From Symbiodinium natans (Eukaryota > Sar > Dinophyceae > Suessiales > Symbiodiniaceae), in the NCBI GenBank assembly GCA_905221605.1, contig CAJNDS010002206.1, positions 139,501 to 203,500 on the forward strand: a stretch of 64,000 nucleotides of DNA, written 5' to 3'. The position numbers and the translations under genes were made by a program. How positions within the stretch are numbered: the stretch's first letter is position 1; each line of letters starts with the position of its first letter. The notes under the pieces are model-generated. The model searched no databases, was not told the DNA's origin, and worked only from the letters and a program-made list of their open reading frames with translations. Of the stretch, positions 39,301 through 46,032 are shown piece by piece.

Positions 39301-40147
39301 AGACCCTAGACTCTAGACCCTAGACCCTAAACCCTAAGCCCTAAACTTCCTAAACCCTAAACCGCCATTCCTTTCAACGGCTCTTCAGCGGGAGAGAGGA
39401 GCTGAGTCATCGACGGCACCGAGCTTCCAGCTCCTCCATGAGCTCCGCTCCTGGCACTGTCAATGCTCGTGACATGGAGCCACGAAGAATGCGAACAATC
39501 ATGCTAATGCTTGTAATACTAAGAACAACCACAGTACCACGAATTAATACAACGACTACTGCAATAGCAATAATAAGAATAAGAGAAAAGAGTAAGAATT
39601 ATCATCATAACAATAATCATACTAATCATAATAAGAATAATCGTAATAATAAGAATAATAATAATAATAATGGTAATAATAATAATAGTAATGTCTGCCT
39701 TCTTCGCATCTTGCAGCTGCCGACCTTAATGTACTCGGAGAAGTCAGTCTCGAACTTCTCTTCGATGGTGACTTGCTCCGGGGGGAACTTGCCTCAACAC
39801 TGAATGAAAACATGGAGCCCCCGCAGCCGAGATGCATGTCGAACATCTCGAGCACGAAGGGTGTCGAGACGCTTGAGCTGGACTTTGACGCCGTTCGGCC
39901 TCCTCGAGAATCGTGGGCCCCGCCAAGACTGAAATCTAGCATGCTTAAGCGCTCTCAGCTCTCTCTAGCAGCTCCAGCAACAAGGCGCCGGGAAATCTGT
40001 ACAGTGCCTGCATTACAGACTGTAGTCGTAACTAGCGATCATCAGTGGCCCAATTAATTAAGAAGCTAGTGTCGTGGTACTCAAAATGTGGACAATGCGA
40101 AATCGTGCACAAATGTGATATACTGATGCACTGCATCCACAACACAC

Positions 40148-40191
<44 letters not shown>

Positions 40192-43100
40192 TGAGAGCCC
40201 TTCGACAGCCCCCCAACCCCCACCCCCACATCTTCCCGTCCTTGCACCGACACTGCCGACACAGAACTGGGAGTGTTCGGGCATGTCCCAGCCCTCGAAG
40301 CACGAAGGGACGATCATCAAACTTGCTCAAGCCCTTCGCTGCGAGCCATGTTGGACATCGGGAACAGTGCGATCAGCAAGGCCATTGTACAGGTGCGACA
40401 CATTATGAGTCATGGACAACTTGTACATCTGGATGAGCCCAAGCAGCTCAGATCCCTGTCTGATCACTGGGCCCTCCATGGCACTCTGGCAGCAACTTGA
40501 CACTGCACTTTGCTATGCCATGCTGTGCTGCTGTAAGGGTGGACTGGGTTAGGGCGTGGCTTGTGGGTGTTTGGAATGGCTCGGCTGGGCCAGCCGTGCC
40601 CTCTTGGCTCTTGTCTCCTCAACTTGGTCAATACTGGGGCAACGAAGCTGGGAACCTCCTTCGGACTTGTGGAGTGTCACATTTGCTGGCTTTGTACTTT
40701 CTGAAGGTACACAAAAGAAGATGGTTGAGGACCAGATGCCCTTGAATTCGATACTACGAAGCTAAGCTCATGTCTGCTCAGCCGAGAAGCTGCGGTCAAC
40801 TCAAAGTGACGGTAGACTACTTGCATTCCTAGTACGTACTAGTACTACTACGTGAACAAAGTGCAAGTGCTAGCATTGCTACTCGTACTCATACAAAAAC
40901 TAGTACTGGTACGAATCCAAGTACGAATCCAAGTGACATTTCTTGCTACTCCTACGACAGCAACAGCGACTGTGAGTACGACGACGACTACTAGTATTAC
41001 TCGCTGGCTGCGACTGCTCTTACGCGGCTTTGTTCTACATGCCCAATTCCCAGTTGCGGACCCTTTTCAACTTCTGGGTGCTTCCTCAGAGTTCGAATCA
41101 CCTTCCCTCCTTCCATTTGTACGCCCTTCCGTCCTTTCTTCTTTACTTCCCGCTGTGCTTGGTCACGCCTTTTGCTAAGAGACACCCGAGTCTTCTTCCA
41201 CCGTCAACTCAGCGTTCCCCGACTTGCGCCCCCCCCCCCCCCTGCCCGCGGCTCTGAGGCAGCAACGGGAAGGTTGCCGAGAAAAGAAGCGTCTGTCTGC
41301 TGGGCCGGATGTTCTGCACCTCAAGTTCCAACTTCGAAAAGTTGATGGTAATGGCGGTTGCTTGAGCGGCCCACGCTACGAGTAAGAATCATCTCGGTGC
41401 TGAGGCGAGGGCAATCGAGCGAACCTGTCCGACTGTCCGGCAGCTTTCAGCTAATGGCTCATAAGACACTTCTGAAGGGATCTGCTGCTTGCCAGGGTGC
41501 ATCTCAAACCAAAAACAACAAGACATTCGCCGGCCTGGTATTCAAAGCCCATGTGGAACATGCGGTCAGCTTCATCCAAGACCTTTGCTTCGAGCTTCAA
41601 GAATGTGGCACATTGTGCGTGTGTGCGCGTGTGTATGTGTGTGTGTGTGTGCGCGCCGACATTGAAAGCCTCCAGATCTGTAGAAAGTACTGTAGGCGAC
41701 AATTGGATCTAGCTCACCTAGTTGGAACCATTTATCTCAGTTTCATCACCGAACTGCAACGTTCCAGGAGCCAGGAGACGTGAAGTAGGGCCAAGGGCTT
41801 CATAGGGTTGCTGAGATGCCTCGCAGATGGTGACCAAGAACCGGGGCCCCAGCTACGTATGTACATCGCTGCAAGTTGCAGCCTTTCATCCTGACCAGTG
41901 GACAACTTCAATGCGTCTTAGTTTTCTGAGGGCACCATAGGAGTCAAGCAGCTCATCCAGTGACATCAGCATCTCCGATCCGGGGCTCAGGCTTAACAAC
42001 ATCAATTAGGCGGCCAGGATTGCAAATCGCAATTTCTGCTCCACCTCGTAGAGCCGACGACAAAGGGCAAAGGGCTCTACAGGGGGCGACAACAGGAATG
42101 CATTTAGTCTCGGGCGCCCACCCTTCCCCTGCACCCGACTGGCCAATTTAGGCCCTAAACACTAAACTCACTCACCATGTCAGTTCATTATTTTACTTCG
42201 AGCATGCCCACCCTACAGATTTGGAATTTTCTGGGGCTGGGCATTCCAGGAACACCCTGGGGTCGGGCATTCCAGGGACACTCCAGGGATACTCTGGGGT
42301 GGGAATACGGGTGACGGGCGAGGAGCAGACCGGGCGAGGAGAAGAGCTTAGCTTAAAATCTCACAACCCCGCACCGAGCATCCCTAAGCCCACAGGGCAT
42401 CCAACTTCTGGAAGCCGCGGACTGGGGGCCCACACGCTTGACCTCCTTGAACTGCTCCAGCTTGCTCAATCCGCCAGCCAGCGTCACGCTCCGCATGCCT
42501 GATGTGTTCAGGGATTCACGTTTGGCCTCCTTTGAAGTGCTTGGGTGTCTTTTGGAGAACTGGCCGTGGGCCCACGGGCGCGGATGCGATGAACCCTGTG
42601 AGCCCCACCCAGCTGCTTGTTGAACTTGAAGGTCTCGGTCTCGATCTGCACCTTCGTGACTTCGTGGGATGAACCATTCCAGGTCCAGGTTCTCAGCTAG
42701 CCAAAGCCTAGCCGTCACATCAGGAATCTTATGTTCGCATGTGTCTTGGATCCGGGCTGCAAGCTCTCTCGTTGGACAGAGAACGATGCCTGTTGGGGTG
42801 ATGCGGGACTCAGGTGGTGCGCTTCAGCGTTAAGCTACGAATGGCAAGCCGAGAGACGGCTCTGCTCTCATGAACCTGCAAACTTTATGAATGCCGTGGG
42901 GCCTATTGGCCCGTCGTCCTTCTGCAGCTCTGGCCTGTATTGGCCACATTGAGATTATGGCAGTCGTATTGTTGTTCTGGCAGGCTTTGGAACATGCCTA
43001 CGAAGACTTATGACAACTCAAGTTCCACACTGCCCACCACCCGCGGCTGGAACTGAGCCAGGTGCTGGGCGATGGCATGCACGAGCCTTGCTCAGAAACA

Positions 43101-45296
43101 GGGAAACAAGTTGAAGTTTGAAGTTCAGACTGTCCAGCACCCACATGTCTCACCCCAAGCCACCCTCAGCAAGTCCAAAAGTGAGCTGTGGTGTTCCGGG
43201 CAGGCTTTGGGGATTCTCGGCAAATGGTGTTTACAGGCCAGGATTTTGGGACACACATGCCTTGTGGGGCGTTCCCTGCATCGTTCTCCCATATGTATCG
43301 TGACCTGTCCTTCTTCAGGATGGCCCCGCGCAGCGCAGGCATGTCAAGAGGCTACATCATCCCCAGGCTAGCTGCTGGGTGTTTAGGCAGGAGTTGTGCC
43401 GGAAATAAAACAATCGCTCCCAAACCTTCCATTTGCCTCCGCCTCGTCGCTGGACGCTTAAGATCGTCCAAGAAGCATGGGCAGCAGGTAGGCGACCGTC
43501 TTGCCACTGCCTGTCTCGGCCTCAGTGTGTAAAGAGCCAGCTTCAAGCGAGATGATTTGCCAAAGATGTCAGCTTCAGGCAATGAGGATTGGGGGGGGGG
43601 GAGGGGTTCTACATCATGGTTCTGTAAGGTAGAACTTCCCCAATGCAAAGCCGTCATCGACTTTCCCGCGCAGCTTTGAGTATATCTTGCGCGTTTGGAG
43701 ATCTTCTTCGGATTGTGAGGAGCAAGGTCAACCAGCCTTTGGTTCCTCTCCAGAACCGGCTCGAGTGGAAAAGCCCGTCGGATGTCGCGGAGGTAGCGGA
43801 ACGGCCACTTGTTGGCGAATCCTGTGCTGCACTACAACGTGGCTGCCGGCAAGTTCCCGTGCTGGACGGCGCGTCCTGTGAGCTGACTCCTGGCCTCAAG
43901 ACTTCCGCTCGATCCAGGAGGTATAGACATGTATGGATCCCATCCCCCATCTGTACATGCAAGCCCCGGCTTACTAGGTGTGGAAAGCACCTCCGCTTCA
44001 CCTCCTTCCTTTGCTGCGATTTGCAGCGAAGGGTGGCAAGGGCGTCAGGGGGGGTCACCTGTCCAAGGAACCGCGAGTTCCCGGGGCAACCGACAATTGA
44101 GTGCGGGAAGGCCACAGGCGGCCGCCAACTGTCATGGCACGTGCACATGCATGGTTTCTTGACAGGCTCACAAACAAACTCTCGAGCTTGCGAGCAGTCG
44201 TGCAGTTGAGTGGCTGAACTCTCCCGTGATACATACAAGTCAGTCCACAAAATATTTTGCAAAGGATCTCTGAGATTCTTCCAATCTGAGCTTTCCACTA
44301 CGCCGATGACATCTCGACCTGACCAGGTTCTTGAAACCAAGGCCGCGAGACTTAGGCAGCGTTGTCCACTGACAAAAGCTTGCGCCGCCAACTTACTCTT
44401 TGCTCGATGTCTGCCAGGCTACATGCACTCACATCGTTTTCGCCCAAGGCTTGGTGCCCTACCAGACAGGGCAACGGGGATTGCCTGCGCCTGCAAAACA
44501 TGCCACATCAACATGACCCACAACAAGGCAGCGTCACACAAGATAAACGAGGCTTGAGATTTGCTTGCCACCCCACTCACCCCTTCTGAACATGGTGCTG
44601 CTCTTAGAAACGGAGTGCCTACGGGTCAGCGCACTTAGGCCTGGCAAAGGCTGGCCTATCTGCTGCAGACTTCTCAAGTGATGTGAGCCTGGATGGCGGT
44701 AGGCTGCTGGTAGCCGTGGCGTCGGATTCCCTGTGGGCAGGCGTTTCGCAAATGCTGTGACATCACGACTCAGCTGAGCAGGGCTGGATTCGCCTGCAAA
44801 CTGGCATCGTGAACTGTGCAACCAAGGCCCCAAGCCTCCATTATCTCTCGGCCCAGCACATGGGCAAGGTGGGCGAAGGACGTCACCGGAGCTACGATCT
44901 GTGAGCCAGTGGCACCTGCAGTCGGCAGGCTCTTTTGCAGGACACGTTCAAGTCTTCGATCTTACTCAAACGTCGCCGAGGCCCCCACTCACTCGCAAAT
45001 CGAGCCGAACTTGCGCAATCTGCCATTGAGCTCAAATGCGTGTCTTATGCATGGCGGGGCGGGGTCTTTGTCTCTGCCCGAGCTATCGGACACAACAACT
45101 CGAGCGAATGCTGAAGCCCAACGCTCAACTCATCTTCACCGGCCTGCTCGTTCGTCATCTTGGCTACTTCTTCGTGGGGCTTGTAGAAGTTTGTCTGAAC
45201 CTTCGCAGTTGTGATGGAACTGAGTTGTTCTGGAAGCCCCTGGAAGCAGATCCTGAGCTTCCCGGCTGGGTTGTACCGCATCTGCGAGTGATCCAC
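24264..45296 (-). CDS. DDX42: DDX42-like (SF3b125) DEAD-box RNA helicase, at least 30 mini-exons
   Basis: An ATP-dependent RNA helicase of the DEAD-box family. DDX42/SF3b125 works with the U2 snRNP SF3b complex in the nucleus (family knowledge). Reading the exons in order gives every helicase motif: Q (GYQQPTAIQ), I (AETGSGKT), Ia (PTRELA), Ib (NPGRLID), II (DEAD), III (SAT), IV (LLVFVKS), V (ATDVAARG) and VI ([10 protein letters not shown]). The DDX42 assignment rests on GFEYQVRSI after DEAD, on [18 protein letters not shown] and on AYTLLTGDD. About 452 residues are covered. About 22 of 30 donors are GC, the rest GT; nearly all acceptors are AG|G; reading phase matches at almost every junction. 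Introns are mostly 50-700 bp, with one of 12.9 kb (28400-41266). Start, stop, and a possible small exon before 44898 were not found. Motif Ib has Asn where Thr is usual. Confidence 0.93.
24379..24516. repeat. Two poly-G tracts inside an intron
   Basis: Runs of about 17-20 G at 24379-24395 and 24497-24516 on the + strand (C-runs in the transcript). Confidence 0.9.
24566..24595 (-). CDS. DDX42: DDX42-like exon: [10 protein letters not shown]
   Basis: A 30-nt exon between AG|G and CGG|GT, phase 0 on both sides. It corresponds to the LAMQNAWFR region of DDX42. Confidence 0.85.
24731..24778 (-). CDS. DDX42: DDX42-like exon: [16 protein letters not shown]
   Basis: A 48-nt exon, AG|G acceptor, AAG|GC donor, phase 0. 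It matches the VRNLEGANQ segment after motif VI. Confidence 0.9.
24915..24968 (-). CDS. DDX42: DDX42-like exon: [18 protein letters not shown]
   Basis: AG|G acceptor, phase 0. AYTLLT is diagnostic of the DDX42 group. The donor CTT|GC is weaker than the others, but the join to the next exon gives [14 protein letters not shown]. Confidence 0.9.
25207..25255 (-). CDS. DDX42: DDX42-like exon: motif VI
   Basis: Reads (T)[16 protein letters not shown] between AG|G and CAG|GC. The first base completes the Thr codon split with the previous exon. Confidence 0.95.
25479..25539 (-). CDS. DDX42: DDX42-like exon: (G)[19 protein letters not shown](T)
   Basis: A 61-nt exon with both edge codons split; AG|G acceptor and AAC|GT donor. 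It carries the segment between motifs V and VI. Confidence 0.93.
25897..25938 (-). CDS. DDX42: DDX42-like exon: motif V
   Basis: Reads [13 protein letters not shown](G), AG|G acceptor and GAG|GC donor. ATDVAARG is the motif V signature. Confidence 0.93.
26149..26249 (-). CDS. DDX42: DDX42-like exon: LHGDLDQ segment
   Basis: The largest exon seen (101 nt). It holds [20 protein letters not shown] and then [21 protein letters not shown] matches motif IVa of DDX42. Acceptor CCGAG|G, donor ATC|GT. Confidence 0.92.
26352..26389 (-). CDS. DDX42: DDX42-like exon: motif IV
   Basis: A 38-nt exon [12 protein letters not shown](E) between CAG|C and GA|GC. The intron after it starts GCCCGAGGCT and ends GGAGCCGAG|GCT, so its two ends carry near-identical sequence. 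Confidence 0.9.
26505..26549 (-). CDS. DDX42: DDX42-like exon: [15 protein letters not shown]
   Basis: A 45-nt exon, AG|G and CAG|GC, phase 0. With the flanking exons it gives KWAWLSQRV...GQLLVFV, matching the KWNWL...VLLFV layout of DDX42. Confidence 0.92.
26771..26827 (-). CDS. DDX42: DDX42-like exon: [19 protein letters not shown]
   Basis: A 57-nt exon, AG|G and TGG|GC, phase 0. It matches the 'Q.V..L....KW' stretch that opens RecA domain 2. Confidence 0.92.
27356..27397 (-). CDS. DDX42: DDX42-like exon: [14 protein letters not shown]
   Basis: A 42-nt exon, AG|G and AGC|GC, phase 0. After DP of the previous exon it gives the family's 'DPVRI..GEVGQA' linker. Confidence 0.9.
28358..28399 (-). 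CDS. DDX42: DDX42-like exon: [14 protein letters not shown]
   Basis: A 42-nt exon after CCCAG|G, donor CCG|GC, phase 0. It matches the helix after SATF that ends in DP. The preceding exon lies 12.9 kb away and does not meet it in phase at standard splice sites. Confidence 0.85.
29515..29587. repeat. Interstitial telomere-like block (CCCTAAA)n
   Basis: About ten perfect copies of AAACCCT. The plant/dinoflagellate-type telomere unit is known; here it is internal and on the C-rich strand. Confidence 0.97.
30064..30231. repeat. 9-bp minisatellite CCCCTGAAT
   Basis: About 18 copies, most of them perfect. Because the unit is nine bases, minus-strand frames stay open as Gly-Phe-Arg or Gly-Asp-Ser repeats. 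Confidence 0.97.
30639..31427 (-). CDS. Open frame of 262 codons inside the 12.9-kb interval, unrecognised
   Basis: The longest frame in the window that is not repeat-driven. Likely coding parts are [35 protein letters not shown] and [20 protein letters not shown] Gly run encoded by the C-run at 31325-31345 suggests the frame crosses intron sequence, so several exons are probably mixed with intron read-through. No family recognised. Confidence 0.35.
   Translation of the reverse strand: MIGIDAFRILEAPKPNKSANKVAARRDRGGGGGGAATLYNREVKANFVGEPWHAKDWVAIGDALSLQMLVYECCDKGPIWVRSLPLTFILVLKTETPNRVILDLEALNDKIRLTLFVVCSLESLPQFGQLPHGKLWEDVRHVQSARNAECFVAWWERAHSFKDSKRGLWVCGRCLLPPRCRGTCLQRLHASGLLSGLCQERWWDPHVDTLAWEPATGSASGDKRFLLVTNFVLGDYQALRDALLLKCDAATRARCLMSWSRS
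32399..32459. repeat. TA-rich microsatellite
   Basis: Alternating TATA/CATA run. Confidence 0.9.
32608..32752. repeat. Interstitial telomere-like block (TTTAGGG)n, degenerate
   Basis: About 20 copies of TTTAGGG with GGGGTTTA and other variants, G-rich on the + strand, so opposite in orientation to the block at 29.5 kb. Confidence 0.95.
32865..33049 (-). CDS. Coding-like island, unrecognised (nested)
   Basis: The minus frame reads [20 protein letters not shown], later [20 protein letters not shown] and EDTFPQLKK. The hydrophilic composition is unlike the low-complexity surroundings. Edges approximate. Confidence 0.35.
33455..33540 (-). CDS. Coding-like island, unrecognised (nested)
   Basis: After CTCAG the frame reads [20 protein letters not shown] then LPDFFSMSR. 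Edges approximate; no family recognised. Confidence 0.3.
33905..33966 (-). CDS. Coding-like exon, unrecognised (nested)
   Basis: After CCAG|G reads [20 protein letters not shown] plus Q, ending near a GT site. Amphipathic helix character, splice-flanked like the helicase exons. Confidence 0.4.
35024..35064. repeat. TA-rich microsatellite
   Basis: TATATA run interrupted by CAG and CAT. Confidence 0.85.
35555..36000 (-). CDS. Coding-like islands, unrecognised (nested)
   Basis: Two minus-strand pieces look coding: [20 protein letters not shown] at about 35920-35980, and [20 protein letters not shown] followed by [20 protein letters not shown] at about 35555-35660. Exon borders were not resolved. 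Confidence 0.3.
36040..36152 (-). CDS. Coding-like exon of 113 nt, unrecognised (nested)
   Basis: Between TTAG|G and CTGG|GC reads [20 protein letters not shown] then [17 protein letters not shown]. It ends with one base of a Gly codon. Open only in this frame and splice-flanked, so probably a real exon of a gene I cannot name. Confidence 0.5.
36390..36501 (-). CDS. Coding-like exon of 112 nt, unrecognised (nested)
   Basis: Between GTCAG|G and AAAAG|GC reads [20 protein letters not shown] then [17 protein letters not shown]. It lies about 240 bp upstream (minus strand) of the previous exon. Both edges leave one base over or none, so a further exon may lie between. Confidence 0.5.
36600..36664 (-). 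CDS. Coding-like island, unrecognised (nested)
   Basis: After CTGAG|G reads [20 protein letters not shown]. Donor uncertain. Probably the exon before 36390-36501. Confidence 0.35.
37723..37822. repeat. Degenerate telomere-like block
   Basis: Runs of AGAGGGTTTAG and GGGCTTAG, readable as decayed TTTAGGG copies. Confidence 0.75.
38338..38364. repeat. Short telomere-like block
   Basis: CCCTAGACTCTAAACCCTAA: about four copies of the CCCTAAA unit. It is followed by two copies of GCGGTGTAAAGTCGGCCCA (38387 and 38459). Confidence 0.8.
39236..39365. repeat. Interstitial telomere-like block with CCCTAGA variant
   Basis: A mix of CCCTAGA and CCCTAAA units, about 18 copies. The CCCTAGA variant has spread in tandem, so the block has evolved in place. 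Confidence 0.93.
39540..39703. repeat. AAT-rich microsatellite
   Basis: AAT/AAG/CAT trinucleotides, ending in a clean AAT run at 39655-39700. Confidence 0.9.
39725..39875 (-). pseudogene. Coding-like segment with a one-base frame change, unrecognised
   Basis: One minus frame reads [20 protein letters not shown] then FSVE (39793-39875). Directly adjoining, in the next frame, comes [20 protein letters not shown] then IK (39725-39792), ending at AAG|GT. The two join smoothly if one G is added at GTTGAGGCAAG, so it looks like one coding stretch with a one-base deletion or read error. Family not recognised. Confidence 0.45.
40143..40190. repeat. CA microsatellite
   Basis: About 24 CA repeats with one CG interruption. 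Confidence 0.95.
41267..41319 (-). CDS. DDX42: DDX42-like exon: motif III (SAT)
   Basis: After TTGAG|G reads [17 protein letters not shown] and two bases of a Pro codon before GT. If the exon runs one base further (CCG), the join to [14 protein letters not shown] is in frame, but the intron then lacks standard ends. Confidence 0.92.
41413..41424 (-). CDS. DDX42: DDX42-like 12-nt micro-exon: VRSI
   Basis: GTTCGCTCGATT lies between CAG and GC, phase 0 on both sides. It supplies exactly the four residues missing between GFEYQ and VQNIRP when compared with the DDX42 family (GFEYQVRSI). Confidence 0.85.
41535..41582 (-). CDS. DDX42: DDX42-like exon: motif II (DEAD)
   Basis: Reads [21 protein letters not shown] acceptor and CAG|GC donor, phase 0. 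DEADRM(F)xMGFEYQ is the DDX42 form of Walker B. Confidence 0.96.
41854..41890 (-). CDS. DDX42: DDX42-like exon: (K)[12 protein letters not shown]
   Basis: A 37-nt exon, CAG|G and GTA|GC. The first base completes a Lys codon. Confidence 0.9.
41993..42044 (-). CDS. DDX42: DDX42-like exon: motif Ib
   Basis: Reads (R)[16 protein letters not shown](K), AG|G and AA|GC. The usual TPGRLID reads NPGRLID: a Thr-to-Asn change at an RNA-contacting position. Confidence 0.93.
42436..42498 (-). CDS. DDX42: DDX42-like exon: GG motif
   Basis: Reads (G)[20 protein letters not shown](R), CAG|G and AGC|GT. GG lies in the usual place between motifs Ia and Ib. Confidence 0.93.
42609..42651 (-). CDS. DDX42: DDX42-like exon: [14 protein letters not shown](G)
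   Basis: A 43-nt exon, AG|G and TGG|GT, continuing PTRELA in frame. Confidence 0.92.
42758..42789 (-). CDS. DDX42: DDX42-like exon: motif Ia
   Basis: Reads (G)[14 protein letters not shown] and GCA|GC. Confidence 0.94.
42903..42934 (-). CDS. DDX42: DDX42-like exon: (Q)[10 protein letters not shown](G)
   Basis: A 32-nt exon, CAG|G and TAG|GC. It matches the ELxxGDGPI stretch before motif Ia. Confidence 0.9.
43066..43086 (-). CDS. DDX42: DDX42-like 21-nt micro-exon: (M)LVHAIA(Q)
   Basis: AAG|G acceptor, CA|GC donor, both edge codons split. It completes PML.H...Q between motif I and PEL. Confidence 0.85.
43477..43520 (-). CDS. DDX42: DDX42-like exon: motif I (Walker A)
   Basis: Reads [14 protein letters not shown](M), CTGAG|G and AT|GC. 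GSGKT binds ATP phosphates. Confidence 0.96.
44299..44318 (-). CDS. DDX42: DDX42-like 20-nt micro-exon: (G)RDVIGV
   Basis: CAG|G acceptor and GTA|GT donor. GRDVIG precedes Walker A in the family; the join reads [16 protein letters not shown]. Confidence 0.9.
44463..44490 (-). CDS. DDX42: DDX42-like exon: AQAIPVALS(G)
   Basis: A 28-nt exon, TGCAG|G and CTG|GT. It completes [12 protein letters not shown] after the Q motif. Confidence 0.92.
44689..44730 (-). CDS. DDX42: DDX42-like exon: Q motif
   Basis: Reads [18 protein letters not shown] and CAG|GC, phase 0. The Gln of PTAIQ contacts adenine in DEAD-box proteins. Confidence 0.94.
44836..44898 (-). CDS. DDX42: DDX42-like exon: upstream aromatic of the Q motif
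   Basis: Reads [20 protein letters not shown] then E, CACAG|A and GAG|GC. PVTSF holds the Phe found 17-20 residues before the Q motif. The exon joining it to the next one upstream was not fixed (IEDLN near 44950 is one candidate). Confidence 0.88.
45144..45200 (-). CDS. DDX42: DDX42-like exon: [19 protein letters not shown]
   Basis: A 57-nt exon, AG|G and CAG|GC. NFY....E(I/V)A.MT is the conserved N-terminal signature of DDX42/DDX46. Confidence 0.93.
45267..45296 (-). CDS. DDX42: DDX42-like exon: [10 protein letters not shown]
   Basis: A 30-nt exon, GAG|G and CCA|GC. Joined to the next exon it gives [16 protein letters not shown], the counterpart of the VDH..I.Y.PF.KNFY block. Confidence 0.92.
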
Positions 45297-45987
45297 CTCG
45301 CAAAGTGAACCAAAGGTGGGCAATGCTTGTCCTCTGAACAACTGAGCAGGCCCTTGTACTGCCATCTCATGTTGCAAGACAACTTGAGGTCTCCGTTTGT
45401 ACAATCGCTGGCATTGTCTGCGCCCTAACTACTGGGGAGGACCGCGGATGGGAAACTCATTCGAAAAAAGAGTTGTTTGGCTGCCGCTAAACGAGGAGAC
45501 CAAAAACATATGACCGTCAGAGGTCCACATTTTTGTGGGCTGGGACGTCGGCGTGGTTCAAGAACAGTGGCCCAAAATGAACGAAGGCCAAGATTGCCCC
45601 AAACCCGAACTGGCAATGCCACTTGAATCTAATCGGTACGGGACTGACACTCTCCCATACATTTTCGTGGCTTGGGCTGGGCCTGAGGGAGAAAGAGAGA
45701 AGGAGAGAGAGAGAGAGAGAGCGAAACAAAAAGATGAACATGCATGTCCCAGGCGCCGCAGGCAGTGGCTCGATGGGCTTGTTCCGTCGGTCGCCATCCT
45801 GCCAAAATCTTCAAATTGTCAAAGTTCCGGTTTCTTCCAAGCAGTCCCCAAAACCCTCAAAATTCATGAGTGACTGCACTTGCAAGAGTGAGGATTTCAC
45901 TGCAGATTTCTTACCACTTCACAAATCCGCCTCTGAGACGACATCATTAGACCGCAACTTGCTTTGGATATCGTGAGCCCCAGCTGC

Positions 45988-46032
45988 CTCCTCGCCCTCA
46001 TCTTGCCCAAGCTCGGCAGCTTCAGGCTCTGC
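45988..46032 (-). CDS. Candidate N-terminal acidic exon of the helicase
   Basis: GCAG|G and GAG|GC enclose AEPEAAELGQDEGEE in phase 0. Acidic N-terminal segments are normal in DDX42, but nothing specific confirms it. Confidence 0.45.

Larger units (their letters stand above)
28400..41266. other. 12.9-kb interval inside the helicase gene
   Basis: Lies between motif III and the next helicase exon. It holds five telomere-like blocks, a 9-bp minisatellite, several microsatellites, a C-run (31325-31345) and at least nine minus-strand coding-like islands that do not belong to the helicase. All other helicase introns are far shorter. It is either a giant intron with a nested gene, an insertion, or an assembly join. 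Confidence 0.75.

Noticed and set aside
43780-43823. IRQQVAVPL as the Q-motif exon
   Set aside because: Phase did not join Walker A; the exons at 44689, 44463 and 44299 give [25 protein letters not shown] exactly.
43654-44391. Minus-strand frame of 245 codons as a gene
   Set aside because: It reads through introns. Only the SGRDVIGV stretch (44299-44318) is coding, as part of the helicase.
44650-44680. QPLPGLS as the segment after PTAIQ
   Set aside because: Wrong phase and one residue short; replaced by AQAIPVALS at 44463-44490.
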